The notes beneath the pieces are model-generated. The model saw only the letters and a list, made by a program, of their open reading frames with translations, had not been told where the DNA came from and did not search any database. A stretch of 64,000 bases of DNA, from NCBI GenBank assembly GCA_003167215.1, contig PMTV01000053.1, positions 124,001 to 188,000 on the forward strand. The letters are read 5' to 3'. A program made the translations under genes and the position numbers. The DNA is from Acidobacteriota bacterium. GTDB lineage: Bacteria; Acidobacteriota; Terriglobia; Acidiferrales; UBA7541. Positions 24,596 through 33,238 of this stretch are shown piece after piece (the first letter of the stretch is position 1; each line of letters begins with the position of its first letter).

Positions 24596-25057
24596 TCAAG
24601 ATCCCGCAGGCCGTGCCGGGTCCGAGCCTTTCGACGTCTGCCCCGGCTGCGGCGCTCCGGGCGTCTGGTTGGGCACAGCTTCGTACTTGGATGCGCATTT
24701 CGCTTGTACCTGCTCGGCCACGAAGCGATTGTCCGGCGTCATTTTGCCCTCGACCAGGGCCTGCGCGCCGTCTTTGAACGTATCCGGAAGCGGGTCGCGC
24801 CCGACGTAACTAACTCTCAAATCCTTGCCCTGTTCCGTGAGGACAAAATCAACGCCTCCCGGCACGTGAGAAATCGTTCCATTCTTCACGTTGCCGGAGA
24901 CACGCATGCGCTGATGCAGCGATACCCCGTTAAGTGCCGAAAGCTCCGTAATCGTATGGTAGTAGGTCTTGCTTTGCGTGAAGCCGACGTAAGCTAGAGA
25001 CACGAGAGTGATCACGATGATTCCGGAGCCGACCAAGAATTTCGAGCGGGCCTTCAT
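24596..25057 (-). CDS. ccmE: Cytochrome c maturation heme chaperone CcmE, CxxxY type
   Basis: 153 residues: N-terminal membrane anchor (FLVGSGIIVITLVSLAYVGF), then the OB-fold (RMRVSGNVKNGTISHVP, FVLTEQGKDLRVSYVG, LVEGKMTPDNRFVAEQV). The heme-attaching residue is normally His in HxxxY; here it is C121-ASK-Y125. CxxxY CcmE proteins are known from archaea and some sulfate reducers, where they define a variant System I. The tail is Pro/Gly-rich. First gene of the ccm-hemH run, with a promoter candidate upstream. Confidence 0.94.
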   Translation of the reverse strand: MKARSKFLVGSGIIVITLVSLAYVGFTQSKTYYHTITELSALNGVSLHQRMRVSGNVKNGTISHVPGGVDFVLTEQGKDLRVSYVGRDPLPDTFKDGAQALVEGKMTPDNRFVAEQVQAKCASKYEAVPNQTPGAPQPGQTSKGSDPARPAGS

Positions 25058-25107
25058 CTATCTTCTCCTCGCCTTCGCCGACGCGGCAAAAAGGCAGGAC
25101 CAGCGGG

Positions 25108-25116
25108 ATTCTAGCA
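25108..25116 (-). promoter_or_regulatory. Extended -10 promoter candidate for the ccm operon
   Basis: On the minus strand TGC-TAGAAT (25116 down to 25108) is an extended -10; the best -35 (TTCCGG at 25133-25138) is weak. About 50 nt lie between it and the ccmE start. An inverted repeat TTCACT-TC-AGTGAA at 25143-25156, just upstream, could be an operator. Confidence 0.45.
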
Positions 25117-25166
25117 CAATGCCGGGGCAGACCCGGAAACTCTTCACTTCAGTGAATGAGCCGTTC

Positions 25167-26615
25167 TCAGGGGTGCGCGACAGCCAGCAAGGACTCTGCT
25201 TCCTTGCGGATTGCGTCCCATGCCTGCTGTACGTGCTGCAGTTCTGTCCGCGTTTGGGCCACGCAAAACCGAATCGTGAACTTGCCGTTTAGTCGCGTGT
25301 GGGAGAGATATAGCTTCCCGCTGCGGTTCAAGCGCCGCAGGAGTTCCTCGTTCATCTGATCCGCGCCTTTCAGACGGAAACAGATCAAATTCAGCGGAGC
25401 TGGAGCCATTAACTCGAAGCGTGAATCCTCCCGCACCCAGCGCAAGAAAGTCTGCGCCAGTTCCACATGGCGCCGAACATGAAACTGCAATCCCTCGACG
25501 CCGTAATGACGTATGACGAACCAGAGTTTCAGCGCGCGGAATCTTCGGCCCAGGGGAACATGCCAATTGCGATACTCGAATACGACATCCGAAGCCGCCG
25601 CCTGGTTTCGCAGGTACTCCGGCAGGACATCGAGAGTTCGCGTCAGCGTCGCGCGATCGGCCACAAAGAAACAACTGCAATCGAAATTCGTGAACATCCA
25701 TTTGTGCGCATCGAAGCAGTAGCTGTCCGCCAGCTCCAAACCGCGCTGTATCTGACGAAATTCCGGACAAAGCGCCGCCGTTCCCGCCATAGCCGCGTCC
25801 ACGTGCAGCCACAGCTTGTGCTTCTTGCAAATCCGTCCGATTGCCTCCAAAGGATCAAACGCCAGCGAAGAAGTGGTTCCGACCGTGGCGCACACGAAGA
25901 ACGGCAGCTTGCGGGCGCGTTCGTCTTCCTCGATAGATTTCTCGAGCAGTTCCGGCCGCATGGCGAAGTCCGCGTCCACGTCAATCAAGCGCAAATTGCG
26001 CCTGCCGATTCCGGCTACTTTCACATCCTTTTCGATTGAGGAGTGTGCCTGCGTGGACGTGTACGCGATCAATTCCTCGCGGCAGCCGTCTTCGTTGCTG
26101 CGAAATCCAGTCGCGCGTTCTCGCGCTGCCAGAATGGCGCAGAGAGACGAGCTCGAAGCCGAATCCTGAATCACTCCTCCTCCGCTCCCGCTCGAGAGAA
26201 ACGCTTCCGGCAAGGCCAGCATCTTCGCTAGCCAATCCAGTACCTGCATTTCAACTTCCGTGCAAGATGGGCTGGTCGCCCACAGCATTCCTTGTACGCC
26301 TAACCCGGAAGAGACCAGATCGCCCAGCACAGAGGGCTCTGATGCGTTTGCCGGAAAATATGCGAAAAAGTTCGGCGACTGCCAGTGTGTGATTCCCGGC
26401 AATATCTTAGAATCCAGTTCTTGGATGATGCGCTGCGTATCCGTTCCCGATGCGGGCGGCTCGCTTGGCAATGAAGTGCGGATTTCGCCCGGAGTTACTT
26501 GCGCCAGCACGGGGTAGCGCTCCACTTGCTCGTAATAATCCGCAAGCCAATCAATCAATTGTTTCCCCGCATCGCGAAACTGCTGCGAGGTCATATGAAA
26601 AGTCTTTTCCAACAT
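25167..26615 (-). CDS. PLP-dependent aromatic-L-amino-acid-type decarboxylase
   Basis: 482 residues from the ATG at 26615, which has AAAGGAGG directly upstream (a GTG at 26627 would lie on top of that site). Group II decarboxylase of the DDC family: QSPNFFAYFPANASEPSVLGD, SGGGVIQDSASSSSL, HVDAAMAGTAALCPE and the PLP-binding Lys in DSYCFDAHKWMFTNFDCS. Removes the carboxyl group of an aromatic amino acid (Phe, Tyr, Trp or DOPA); which one cannot be told. It stands upstream of ccmE on the same strand, 109 nt apart, with no evident functional link. Confidence 0.93.
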   Translation of the reverse strand: MLEKTFHMTSQQFRDAGKQLIDWLADYYEQVERYPVLAQVTPGEIRTSLPSEPPASGTDTQRIIQELDSKILPGITHWQSPNFFAYFPANASEPSVLGDLVSSGLGVQGMLWATSPSCTEVEMQVLDWLAKMLALPEAFLSSGSGGGVIQDSASSSSLCAILAARERATGFRSNEDGCREELIAYTSTQAHSSIEKDVKVAGIGRRNLRLIDVDADFAMRPELLEKSIEEDERARKLPFFVCATVGTTSSLAFDPLEAIGRICKKHKLWLHVDAAMAGTAALCPEFRQIQRGLELADSYCFDAHKWMFTNFDCSCFFVADRATLTRTLDVLPEYLRNQAAASDVVFEYRNWHVPLGRRFRALKLWFVIRHYGVEGLQFHVRRHVELAQTFLRWVREDSRFELMAPAPLNLICFRLKGADQMNEELLRRLNRSGKLYLSHTRLNGKFTIRFCVAQTRTELQHVQQAWDAIRKEAESLLAVAHP

Positions 26616-26716
26616 GCCTCCTTTCACGGCGATGTCTTGTTCATCTCGATTGACGCGGAAGTATAGCAGCAGTAGCCGGCGGGCATCTTTAGGACGAAAT
26701 GGCGTTCAGCTTGAAT

Positions 26717-27316
26717 CTAGGAACGCGACGAAAGCGCCTCGGCCAGCCGGTCTCCCAGCGATGTGCCGAATTCCGCTTGGGCTTGGGGGTCCCCAAGAAA
26801 GGGATCAACGAAGGGTTTGCCGTCATTAAGCACCAGACGCTCGCCCCAGCCGCTAAGTTCGAAGAGTGGAACCAACTCCTCCAAGGGGGGAGAAATCGGA
26901 GCAATATACTTCGGTTTGTAGGATGCGTTCACCCTCTTCACTATTACTGGCGCCAGACGGTTCAATGCGGCGCTCAAAGCCTCGGAAGAATCGACTGGAC
27001 ACTCCACCGCGGACGCCAGGAAAAATCCGCGACGCTGAAATTCGGCAAGCGCCGCTTCTTCGCTCGCGTCGGCGCCAAGCCCAATTTTGGCGGACTTGAC
27101 GATCTCGTCAAAATACATCCGCGCGACTACTGAGTGTTCTTCTCGATTGCCGGCCGCGCGATAGAAATAATCCTCCTCGTTTATCGGCGGAGCAGCATCG
27201 ATTAAGAGCACCTGAATGTGGATCGGTCGGAACCGTGTTGCGAGTTCTAGTCGCTCGATCCGGCGGCGGATGTGCGCATCGTCAACCTGCGAACCGCAGC
27301 CGTCACAAAAAGCCAT
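26717..27316 (-). CDS. Unrecognised protein with N-terminal CxxC
   Basis: 199 residues from the ATG at 27316 (GGAGG about 6 nt upstream); the longer reading frame above it is rejected for lack of a site. Begins MAFCDGCGSQVDDAHIRRRI, a short zinc-ribbon-like or metal-binding start, followed by a compact alpha/beta domain with IHIQVLLIDAAPP and EEDYFYRAA. That segment reminds me of uncharacterised uracil-DNA-glycosylase-like proteins, but the match is too weak to assign. Basic and acidic residues are balanced; no membrane segment. Encoded 87 nt after a small ferredoxin-like protein on the same strand, possibly one transcript. Confidence 0.75.
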   Translation of the reverse strand: MAFCDGCGSQVDDAHIRRRIERLELATRFRPIHIQVLLIDAAPPINEEDYFYRAAGNREEHSVVARMYFDEIVKSAKIGLGADASEEAALAEFQRRGFFLASAVECPVDSSEALSAALNRLAPVIVKRVNASYKPKYIAPISPPLEELVPLFELSGWGERLVLNDGKPFVDPFLGDPQAQAEFGTSLGDRLAEALSSRS

Positions 27317-27403
27317 GTATTCCTCCGTTGACCCGCGTCTGATGATTGAAGGACAAGAAACGCTGGAAGGCAACAAGAAACTGCACCTGTAGATGACGCA
27401 GCA

Positions 27404-27778
27404 CTAATGGCTTTCTTCGTCTCGCGGAGCGATTGGGATCGCAGGAACTTCAGGCAAGCTCTCCGAATCCGGTGCCGTCTTGCCGAGCTTGTTTCGCAGA
27501 CATCCAATCAACTCTGGCGCAAGGTTGGAAATGCTCATACCCTCGGAAACCAGAAATTTGCAACTCAGGATCGGCCGCGCCTGATCGTCATCCGATAACT
27601 GGCAATCCACTCTGCAATATTGGCAGTCCTGGTTCCAACAGAAGCGGCCGTATGGAATCGTGTCGGGGCTGATGAATTGGAAAGCGCGCAGGAGCGAATT
27701 TCGCTCGGGCACCAGGAACGTCTTTCCCAGAATAGTAATTTCTACAAGCTTTTCGTACGGTCGAAAAACATCCGACAT
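27404..27778 (-). CDS. Small [2Fe-2S] ferredoxin-like protein
   Basis: 124 residues from the ATG at 27778; an in-frame GTG at 27802, with GGGAG about 10 nt upstream, would add eight. A short ubiquitin-like beta start (EITILGKTFLVPERNSLLRAF) is followed by C47-x4-C52-x2-C55 (GRFCWNQDCQYC), the first three ligands of a plant-type ferredoxin. C59 and C73 follow; C73 in PILSCKFLV would be the fourth ligand, with 17 residues from C55 instead of about 29. The C-terminal third is acidic and proline-rich. Likely electron carrier or cluster-bearing subunit; partner unknown. Confidence 0.75.
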   Translation of the reverse strand: MSDVFRPYEKLVEITILGKTFLVPERNSLLRAFQFISPDTIPYGRFCWNQDCQYCRVDCQLSDDDQARPILSCKFLVSEGMSISNLAPELIGCLRNKLGKTAPDSESLPEVPAIPIAPRDEESH

Positions 27779-28013
27779 AAGAGGTGTCCCCGAGTCCGCC
27801 ACTGTGGCCGCTCCCAGCTGCTTTAATCTGCCTGTTTATGAAGCTAAGTCACGGCGAGGCGCGGAGCAACGGAAAGAGTTCAGCTCGTGTTCAATGCTCC
27901 AATGGCAAGTCTACTCTGGTTGTGATTGCGGAGGCTAGGCCGCGAGTTTGCGGTTTGTAACGTCGCCTTGTCGAGCGGAGTCGACGGGCATCCTGCGCTC
28001 TCCGGCTTCCCTT

Positions 28014-28403
28014 TTACGAAGAGCTCGAACCACGCGGAAAACAAATGACCAGCGTATAGGCGCCGAGTGCGATGCCAAGCGGCCCATTGGTTAATCCGAA
28101 GAAGCTTGCCACTAGCGCAAGTTTGCGTGCTGAGCCAGCTCGTCCCAACAAGGCGATGGCGGCAAACAGCGAAACAATTCCCGCGACGATATTCAGCACG
28201 ATCGCGAAGACCAAAAAGAAGTGGAACAGCGACATCAGCGCAAAAGGATTTGCAACGCGCGTGATTATCGCCCCCCACATCACGGTAAGCATTCCTTCGT
28301 ACACGACGATGAAAGCGGCCCCGGCAAATCGCAGAATGGCGTACACGGCCCAGAGGACGCCGAGGGTTCCATATGCTCCGCCGGATTCGTTCACCGTTTG
28401 CAT
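28014..28403 (-). CDS. Small membrane protein of unknown function
   Basis: 129 residues with about four hydrophobic helices (e.g. LWAVYAILRFAGAAFIVVY, FLVFAIVLNIVAGIVSLFA and LTNGPLGIALGAYTLVI). It ends in a polar PRGSSSS. No family recognised. The ATG has GGCGAGG nearby upstream. It is encoded downstream of accA on the same strand across a 117-nt gap that contains overlapping inverted repeats. Confidence 0.68.
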   Translation of the reverse strand: MQTVNESGGAYGTLGVLWAVYAILRFAGAAFIVVYEGMLTVMWGAIITRVANPFALMSLFHFFLVFAIVLNIVAGIVSLFAAIALLGRAGSARKLALVASFFGLTNGPLGIALGAYTLVICFPRGSSSS

Positions 28404-28520
28404 GGTACCTCGCCTGTTCGCATGGAGTAAGATCCTCCCAACTCTTAGAGTATTAATCCTCTCCCGAGGTTACGACCCGCGAACAGTCGCACTCCTCGGC
28501 GTAACCCGCTTGGGCAAATC

Positions 28521-29621
28521 CTATGCGAAAAACTGCCCCATGTTCCGGAATTTCTGGTAGCGCTGCTCGATAAGAGCCTGCGCAGAAAGCTGGGAAAGCT
28601 CTTCGAGCGCACGCAACAGCACTGGCTCCAGCAACTTGGCAGTGGCATAGTGATCGTTATGCGCGCCGCCGTCCGGTTCGGGAACGATCTCGTCGATCAA
28701 TTTCATCTCGAGCAAGTCAGGTGCAGTAATCTTCAAAGCCTCGGCGGCCACTTCCGCTTTACTCGGGTCGCGCCACATGATGGACGCGCAACCCTCCGGC
28801 GAAATCACCGAGTAAACGGAATTCTCCAGCATGTACACGCGATCACCGATAGCGATTGCCAGCGCGCCGCCCGACCCTCCTTCGCCCGTGATGGTGACCA
28901 CGATCGGAACCGGCAATCGCGACATCTCGCGCAAATTAAACGCGATGGCTTCGGCTTGGCCGCGCTCTTCCGCGTCCACGCCGGGATAGGCTCCCTGGGT
29001 ATCCACAAAAATAAAAATTGGACGGCGAAACTTTGCCGCTAGCTTCATCGCGCGCAAAGCCTTGCGATATCCTTCGGGCTTCGCTTGGCCAAAGTTGCGA
29101 GCGAGCCGCTGCTTGGTGTCGCGGCCCTTCTGGTTCCCGATAATCATCACGGGCTTTCCGTGGAACGTGGCCATCCCGGTGATCAGCGCCGGATCGTCAG
29201 AGAAATTTCGGTCGCCATGAATTTCGCTAAAATTTTCAAAAAGCAACCGTATGAAGTCATCCGTGTAAGGACGCTGAGGATGACGCGCAAGCTGCAAGCG
29301 CTGCCAAGCGCCCAGGTTGTTGTAGAAGTCACGCTTCAATTCTTCCACTTCCCGGCGAATGCGTTCGATTTCCACCGTTGTTTCTCCCGTGGCAGTCGAG
29401 AGCCTGGTCAGTTCCGCGACGTCACGTTCGAGGGCGTCAATTTCCCGCTGGCGTTGCCGGTCGGTTTCCTTCTTGTTGGAAGCCCCAGGCTGCCTGGGTT
29501 TTTCGCGTCTCTCGATTTGTTTTGGCGCCTCGGACTGCCCAGAGTTGGCTTGCTGCTTGCGCGCTTTGGCAAGCTCGCGCCTTCTCCGAAGCCGTTCGCG
29601 AGCTTGTTGGCGTTTGCTCAT
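28521..29621 (-). CDS. accA: Acetyl-CoA carboxylase carboxyltransferase subunit alpha
   Basis: 366 residues; the usual AccA is about 320. The first ~55 residues are a strongly basic, Arg/Lys/Gln-rich extension (e.g. ERLRRRRELAKARKQQ), followed by the normal AccA start with its coiled segment (IDALERDVAELTRLS). The crotonase-like core has VMIIGNQKGRDTKQRL, FVDTQGAYPGVDAEERGQ, and TGEGGSGGALAI, all diagnostic. Transfers CO2 from biotin to acetyl-CoA with AccD, giving malonyl-CoA. Its start overlaps the dnaE stop by 4 nt (ATGA). Confidence 0.96.
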   Translation of the reverse strand: MSKRQQARERLRRRRELAKARKQQANSGQSEAPKQIERREKPRQPGASNKKETDRQRQREIDALERDVAELTRLSTATGETTVEIERIRREVEELKRDFYNNLGAWQRLQLARHPQRPYTDDFIRLLFENFSEIHGDRNFSDDPALITGMATFHGKPVMIIGNQKGRDTKQRLARNFGQAKPEGYRKALRAMKLAAKFRRPIFIFVDTQGAYPGVDAEERGQAEAIAFNLREMSRLPVPIVVTITGEGGSGGALAIAIGDRVYMLENSVYSVISPEGCASIMWRDPSKAEVAAEALKITAPDLLEMKLIDEIVPEPDGGAHNDHYATAKLLEPVLLRALEELSQLSAQALIEQRYQKFRNMGQFFA

Positions 29622-32600
29622 TGCACGACTGCCACCGAATCCGTGCCGCAGATTGCTCGTACTTGTTCCAAAAGATCGCGGTCGGCCATCACCGCGCTTC
29701 CCGCTTCCAGCGTCGCTTCTGTGCCGTCCGATTTCACCAGTTCGAACGCGACGCGGCAGCGTCCGGGCCTCTTCGTAAATAATTCCTGCAGCCGGTCGAG
29801 CGCACCGGCATCCACCGAGCCGAGATCCACCCGCACTCGCAACAAGCTTGGTGCGCGATCCGTGAGCTGGTCGAGCAGGCGGGCATCTGAAACGATCAGG
29901 CGGGTACCCACATCTTCCACCGCGACGCGTCCCTTGGCGAGCAACGGCGTATTTGCTTTCAAGATTGTTTCGAGCTTCTGAAAGGCCTCGGGAAAAACAA
30001 GTGCCTCGATCACGCCGGTGCGATCCTGCAGAGTCAAAATAGCCCAGCGCGCGCCGCGCCGGGAACGCATCGGCCGCGATTGCACGATGATTCCTGCGAC
30101 GACGATCTCTTCTCCATTTCGGCGGGCTTCCATAGTTGAAAGTTCAATCGCATTCAAATCTTTCAGGCGGCCCGCGTACTTATCCATGGGGTGCCCGGAA
30201 ATATAGAAACCAAGCGTCGCATATTCCCCGGCTAAGAGTTGCTCCTCCGTCCAATCCTCAGCCTCGGGCAACGAACTTTCATGCCACGTTTCCGCATGAG
30301 AGTGAGCGGAACTCGATCCTGCCAGAAAAAGTCCACCCTGCCCAACCGCTTTGGCTTGAGAGTTTCTCTGCCCGCGCATAATCGCCTGATCGATCGCGGC
30401 AAACAGGCGCCCTCGCGAAGCGCCTAAACAATCCAGCGCGCCGGACTTTACAAGGCTCTCGAGAACACGCTTGTTCAGACATCTTGGCTCGATGGCTTCG
30501 CAAAAGCTGAACATGTCTCGGAACTTAACTCCACCTGTCCGCTCATCGCAAATAGCTTTCGCGGTGTTCTCGCCGACGTTCTTGATCGCTGCCAGGCCGA
30601 ACCGGATGTCGTCTCCGACCGGCGTGAAATACAGGCCGCTCTCTAGCACGCAAGGCGGCAACACTCGGATGCCCAGACCCCGAGCCTCATTGATATATTT
30701 CACCACTTTTTCGGTGTTCCCGGCTTCCGAGCTAAGCATGGCGGCCATGAACTCCACGGGAAAATGAACTTTCAGATACGCAGTCTGATAGGCAAGCAAG
30801 GCATACGCGCAGGAGTGAGCTTTGGGAAAACCGTAGAGCGCGAATTCTTCCATCAGGTCAAAAAGCTTCTCGGCCTTCTTTGACGCAACTTTGCGCGCGG
30901 CGCAACCGCTAAGGAATTTTTCGCGCTGCGCAGCCATCACTTCGACCTTTTTCTTGCCCATCGCGCTTCGCAAGATGTCCGCTTCGCCGAGCGTAAATCC
31001 GGCGATGCGGTTCGCGATCTTCATCACCTGTTCCTGAAAAACGATGACGCCCCATGTTTCCGACAGAATTTCTTCCAGTTCAGGGAGGTCGTAGGAGACT
31101 TTTTTCTTGCCATGTTTGCACGCGATGAATTCGTCGATCATGCCGCCCTGAATCGGACCCGGACGATACAGAGCGTTCAGCGCCGTAAGATCTTCCATCC
31201 GTGTGGGCTGATAGCGTTTAAGAATGTCGCGCATGCCATGCGATTCAAATTGAAATATCCCGCTGGTATCTCCGCGCGCGAAGAGAGCGTATGTCTCCGT
31301 ATCGTCAAGCGGAAGAAGCGTCAGATCGAAATCCACGCCCCGATTTTTCTTGATCATTTTGACCGCATCATCGAGCACGGTCAGCGTAGTCAGGCCCAAA
31401 AAATCCATTTTCAATAGCCCGATGCGGCCCAGCGCGTTCATGTCGTACTGTGTCGTAATTTCATCCTTGCTCGACTTGTATAACGGAACGATCTCGGTGA
31501 GTGGTTGTGGCGAGATGACCACTCCGGCAGCGTGCGTTGAGGCATGCCGCGCCAAACCTTCCAAGCGCAGCGCTACTTCAATGAGTTCTTTCACTTTCTC
31601 GTCTTTTCGTGCGGCTTCCAGCTGCGGCGATTGCTTCAGCGCCTCTTCCAGCGAAATATTGAGGGTTAAGGGAACAAGTTTTGCCAGTTTGTCCACGTCG
31701 CCGTACGGCATATCCAGAGCGCGACCCGCGTCCTTCAGCACAGCTTTAGCCGCCATGGTTCCGAAAGTGATGATTTGCGCGACATTTTTCTCGCCATACT
31801 TTTGCCGAACGTAGTCAATCACTTCGCCCCGCCGCCGCATGCAAAAATCAATATCGATGTCGGGTAACGAAATGCGCTCGGGATTCAGGAAACGTTCGAA
31901 GAGAAGATCGTATTGCAGCGGATCCACATCCGTGATGTGCAGCGAGTAACTCACCAGGCTTCCTGCCGCCGAACCGCGTCCGGGACCAACAGGAACTCCC
32001 TGCGCTCTCGCGTAATGAATGAAATCCCAAACGATCAGGAAGTAGCCCGCAAAGCGCATCTTCTTAATCATTTCGATTTCATCGGTGAGCCGGGTCTCAT
32101 ACTCCGCCAGCGAATGGCGCAGCCGGTTTTCTTTGACGAGCCGCTCGATTTGAGGCCCGCGCGACTGAAAGCCTTCGCGAACCGTTTTCTCGAAATACGA
32201 ATCGGCGGTGTGGCCTTCGGGCACTTTGAAATCCGGGAACGGATTGTTCACACGCTGAATCTTGACGTTGCAACGCTCCGCGATCGCAACCGTGCGGGAT
32301 ACGGCGTCCGGCAATTCGCGGAAAACCTGCGCCATCTCCTCCGCGGTCTTGAAATAAAACTGGTCGGTAGCGAATTTCATGCGCTGGCCGTCGCTCATGG
32401 TCTTCCCGGTCTGTATGCACATCAGGACTTCCTGTGCGTGAGAATCCGACTGGGTAAGATAGTGGCAATCATTTGTAGCAACGAGCGGGATTCCGCTCTC
32501 TTTGGAAAGTTTTACCAGGTCACGGTTCACTCGTACATCCATTTCAAGCCCTTGGTCTTGCACTTCGAGGAAAAAGTTTCCCTTTCCGAAAATGTCGCGC

Positions 32601-33088
32601 AGCCGGTAGGCGCTCGTCTTCGCTTGTTCGTACTTGTCGGCCAACAGTGCATCAGCCACTTCTCCGCGAAGGCAAGCAGAAAGAGCGATCAGCCCTTTGC
32701 TGTGTTTGGCCAAGAGCTCGTGGTCCACGCGGGGCTTGTAATAAAAGCCGTCGAGATAGCCGGTGGAAACCAACTGCATTAAGTTTCGATATCCCTCGTC
32801 CGTTTCGCAAAGAAGTACAAGGTGATTCGAGCGTTCTGCTTCCGTGCCACGAGTCTTGTGATTGTCCGGCGCCACATACATCTCGCAACCGATGATCGGC
32901 TTTACGCCATGCGTCGTGGCCTGGTGATAGAAGTTTGCCGCCGCAAAAAGGTTTCCGTGGTCCGTGACCGCTACCGCCGGCATTCCGCGGCGCGCAGCTT
33001 CCGCAGTTAGTTCACCAATTTCGCAAGCGCCGTCGAGAAGGGAATAATCCGTATGAAGATGCAGATGAACAAAGTTCGAAGAATTCAT
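29618..33088 (-). CDS. dnaE: DNA polymerase III subunit alpha
   Basis: 1156 residues, normal for DnaE1. Order: PHP domain (FVHLHLHTDYSLLDGACEIG at the start), palm with PDIDIDF catalytic aspartates and GPGRGSAAGSLVSY, thumb/fingers (STHAAGVVISP, EQVMKIANRIAGF), tandem HhH and an OB-fold near the C-terminus (GARWAILTLQDRTG). Replicative polymerase. The ATG at 33088 gives MNSSNFVHLHLH. Transcribed with accA through a 4-nt stop/start overlap. Confidence 0.97.
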   Translation of the reverse strand: MNSSNFVHLHLHTDYSLLDGACEIGELTAEAARRGMPAVAVTDHGNLFAAANFYHQATTHGVKPIIGCEMYVAPDNHKTRGTEAERSNHLVLLCETDEGYRNLMQLVSTGYLDGFYYKPRVDHELLAKHSKGLIALSACLRGEVADALLADKYEQAKTSAYRLRDIFGKGNFFLEVQDQGLEMDVRVNRDLVKLSKESGIPLVATNDCHYLTQSDSHAQEVLMCIQTGKTMSDGQRMKFATDQFYFKTAEEMAQVFRELPDAVSRTVAIAERCNVKIQRVNNPFPDFKVPEGHTADSYFEKTVREGFQSRGPQIERLVKENRLRHSLAEYETRLTDEIEMIKKMRFAGYFLIVWDFIHYARAQGVPVGPGRGSAAGSLVSYSLHITDVDPLQYDLLFERFLNPERISLPDIDIDFCMRRRGEVIDYVRQKYGEKNVAQIITFGTMAAKAVLKDAGRALDMPYGDVDKLAKLVPLTLNISLEEALKQSPQLEAARKDEKVKELIEVALRLEGLARHASTHAAGVVISPQPLTEIVPLYKSSKDEITTQYDMNALGRIGLLKMDFLGLTTLTVLDDAVKMIKKNRGVDFDLTLLPLDDTETYALFARGDTSGIFQFESHGMRDILKRYQPTRMEDLTALNALYRPGPIQGGMIDEFIACKHGKKKVSYDLPELEEILSETWGVIVFQEQVMKIANRIAGFTLGEADILRSAMGKKKVEVMAAQREKFLSGCAARKVASKKAEKLFDLMEEFALYGFPKAHSCAYALLAYQTAYLKVHFPVEFMAAMLSSEAGNTEKVVKYINEARGLGIRVLPPCVLESGLYFTPVGDDIRFGLAAIKNVGENTAKAICDERTGGVKFRDMFSFCEAIEPRCLNKRVLESLVKSGALDCLGASRGRLFAAIDQAIMRGQRNSQAKAVGQGGLFLAGSSSAHSHAETWHESSLPEAEDWTEEQLLAGEYATLGFYISGHPMDKYAGRLKDLNAIELSTMEARRNGEEIVVAGIIVQSRPMRSRRGARWAILTLQDRTGVIEALVFPEAFQKLETILKANTPLLAKGRVAVEDVGTRLIVSDARLLDQLTDRAPSLLRVRVDLGSVDAGALDRLQELFTKRPGRCRVAFELVKSDGTEATLEAGSAVMADRDLLEQVRAICGTDSVAVVQ

Positions 33089-33238
33089 GCGTAGAGTATT
33101 CTAAACCACTTCGCAGATTCGTGTACCGTCAATCGCATCGCTAACAACGCGGCTTGGTCATGTTGAGCCCAGTCCTATCCGAGATAATCCGGCGGGTTTG
33201 CTGCTGAGAGTAGCCGGCCATGGCTCCCTTTTTAAAAA

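Noticed and set aside
33089-33238. tRNA or terminator in the gap between dnaE and the nucleotidyltransferase gene
   Set aside because: No cloverleaf could be drawn. The only inverted repeat (CCGGC/GCCGG) is not followed by a T-run.
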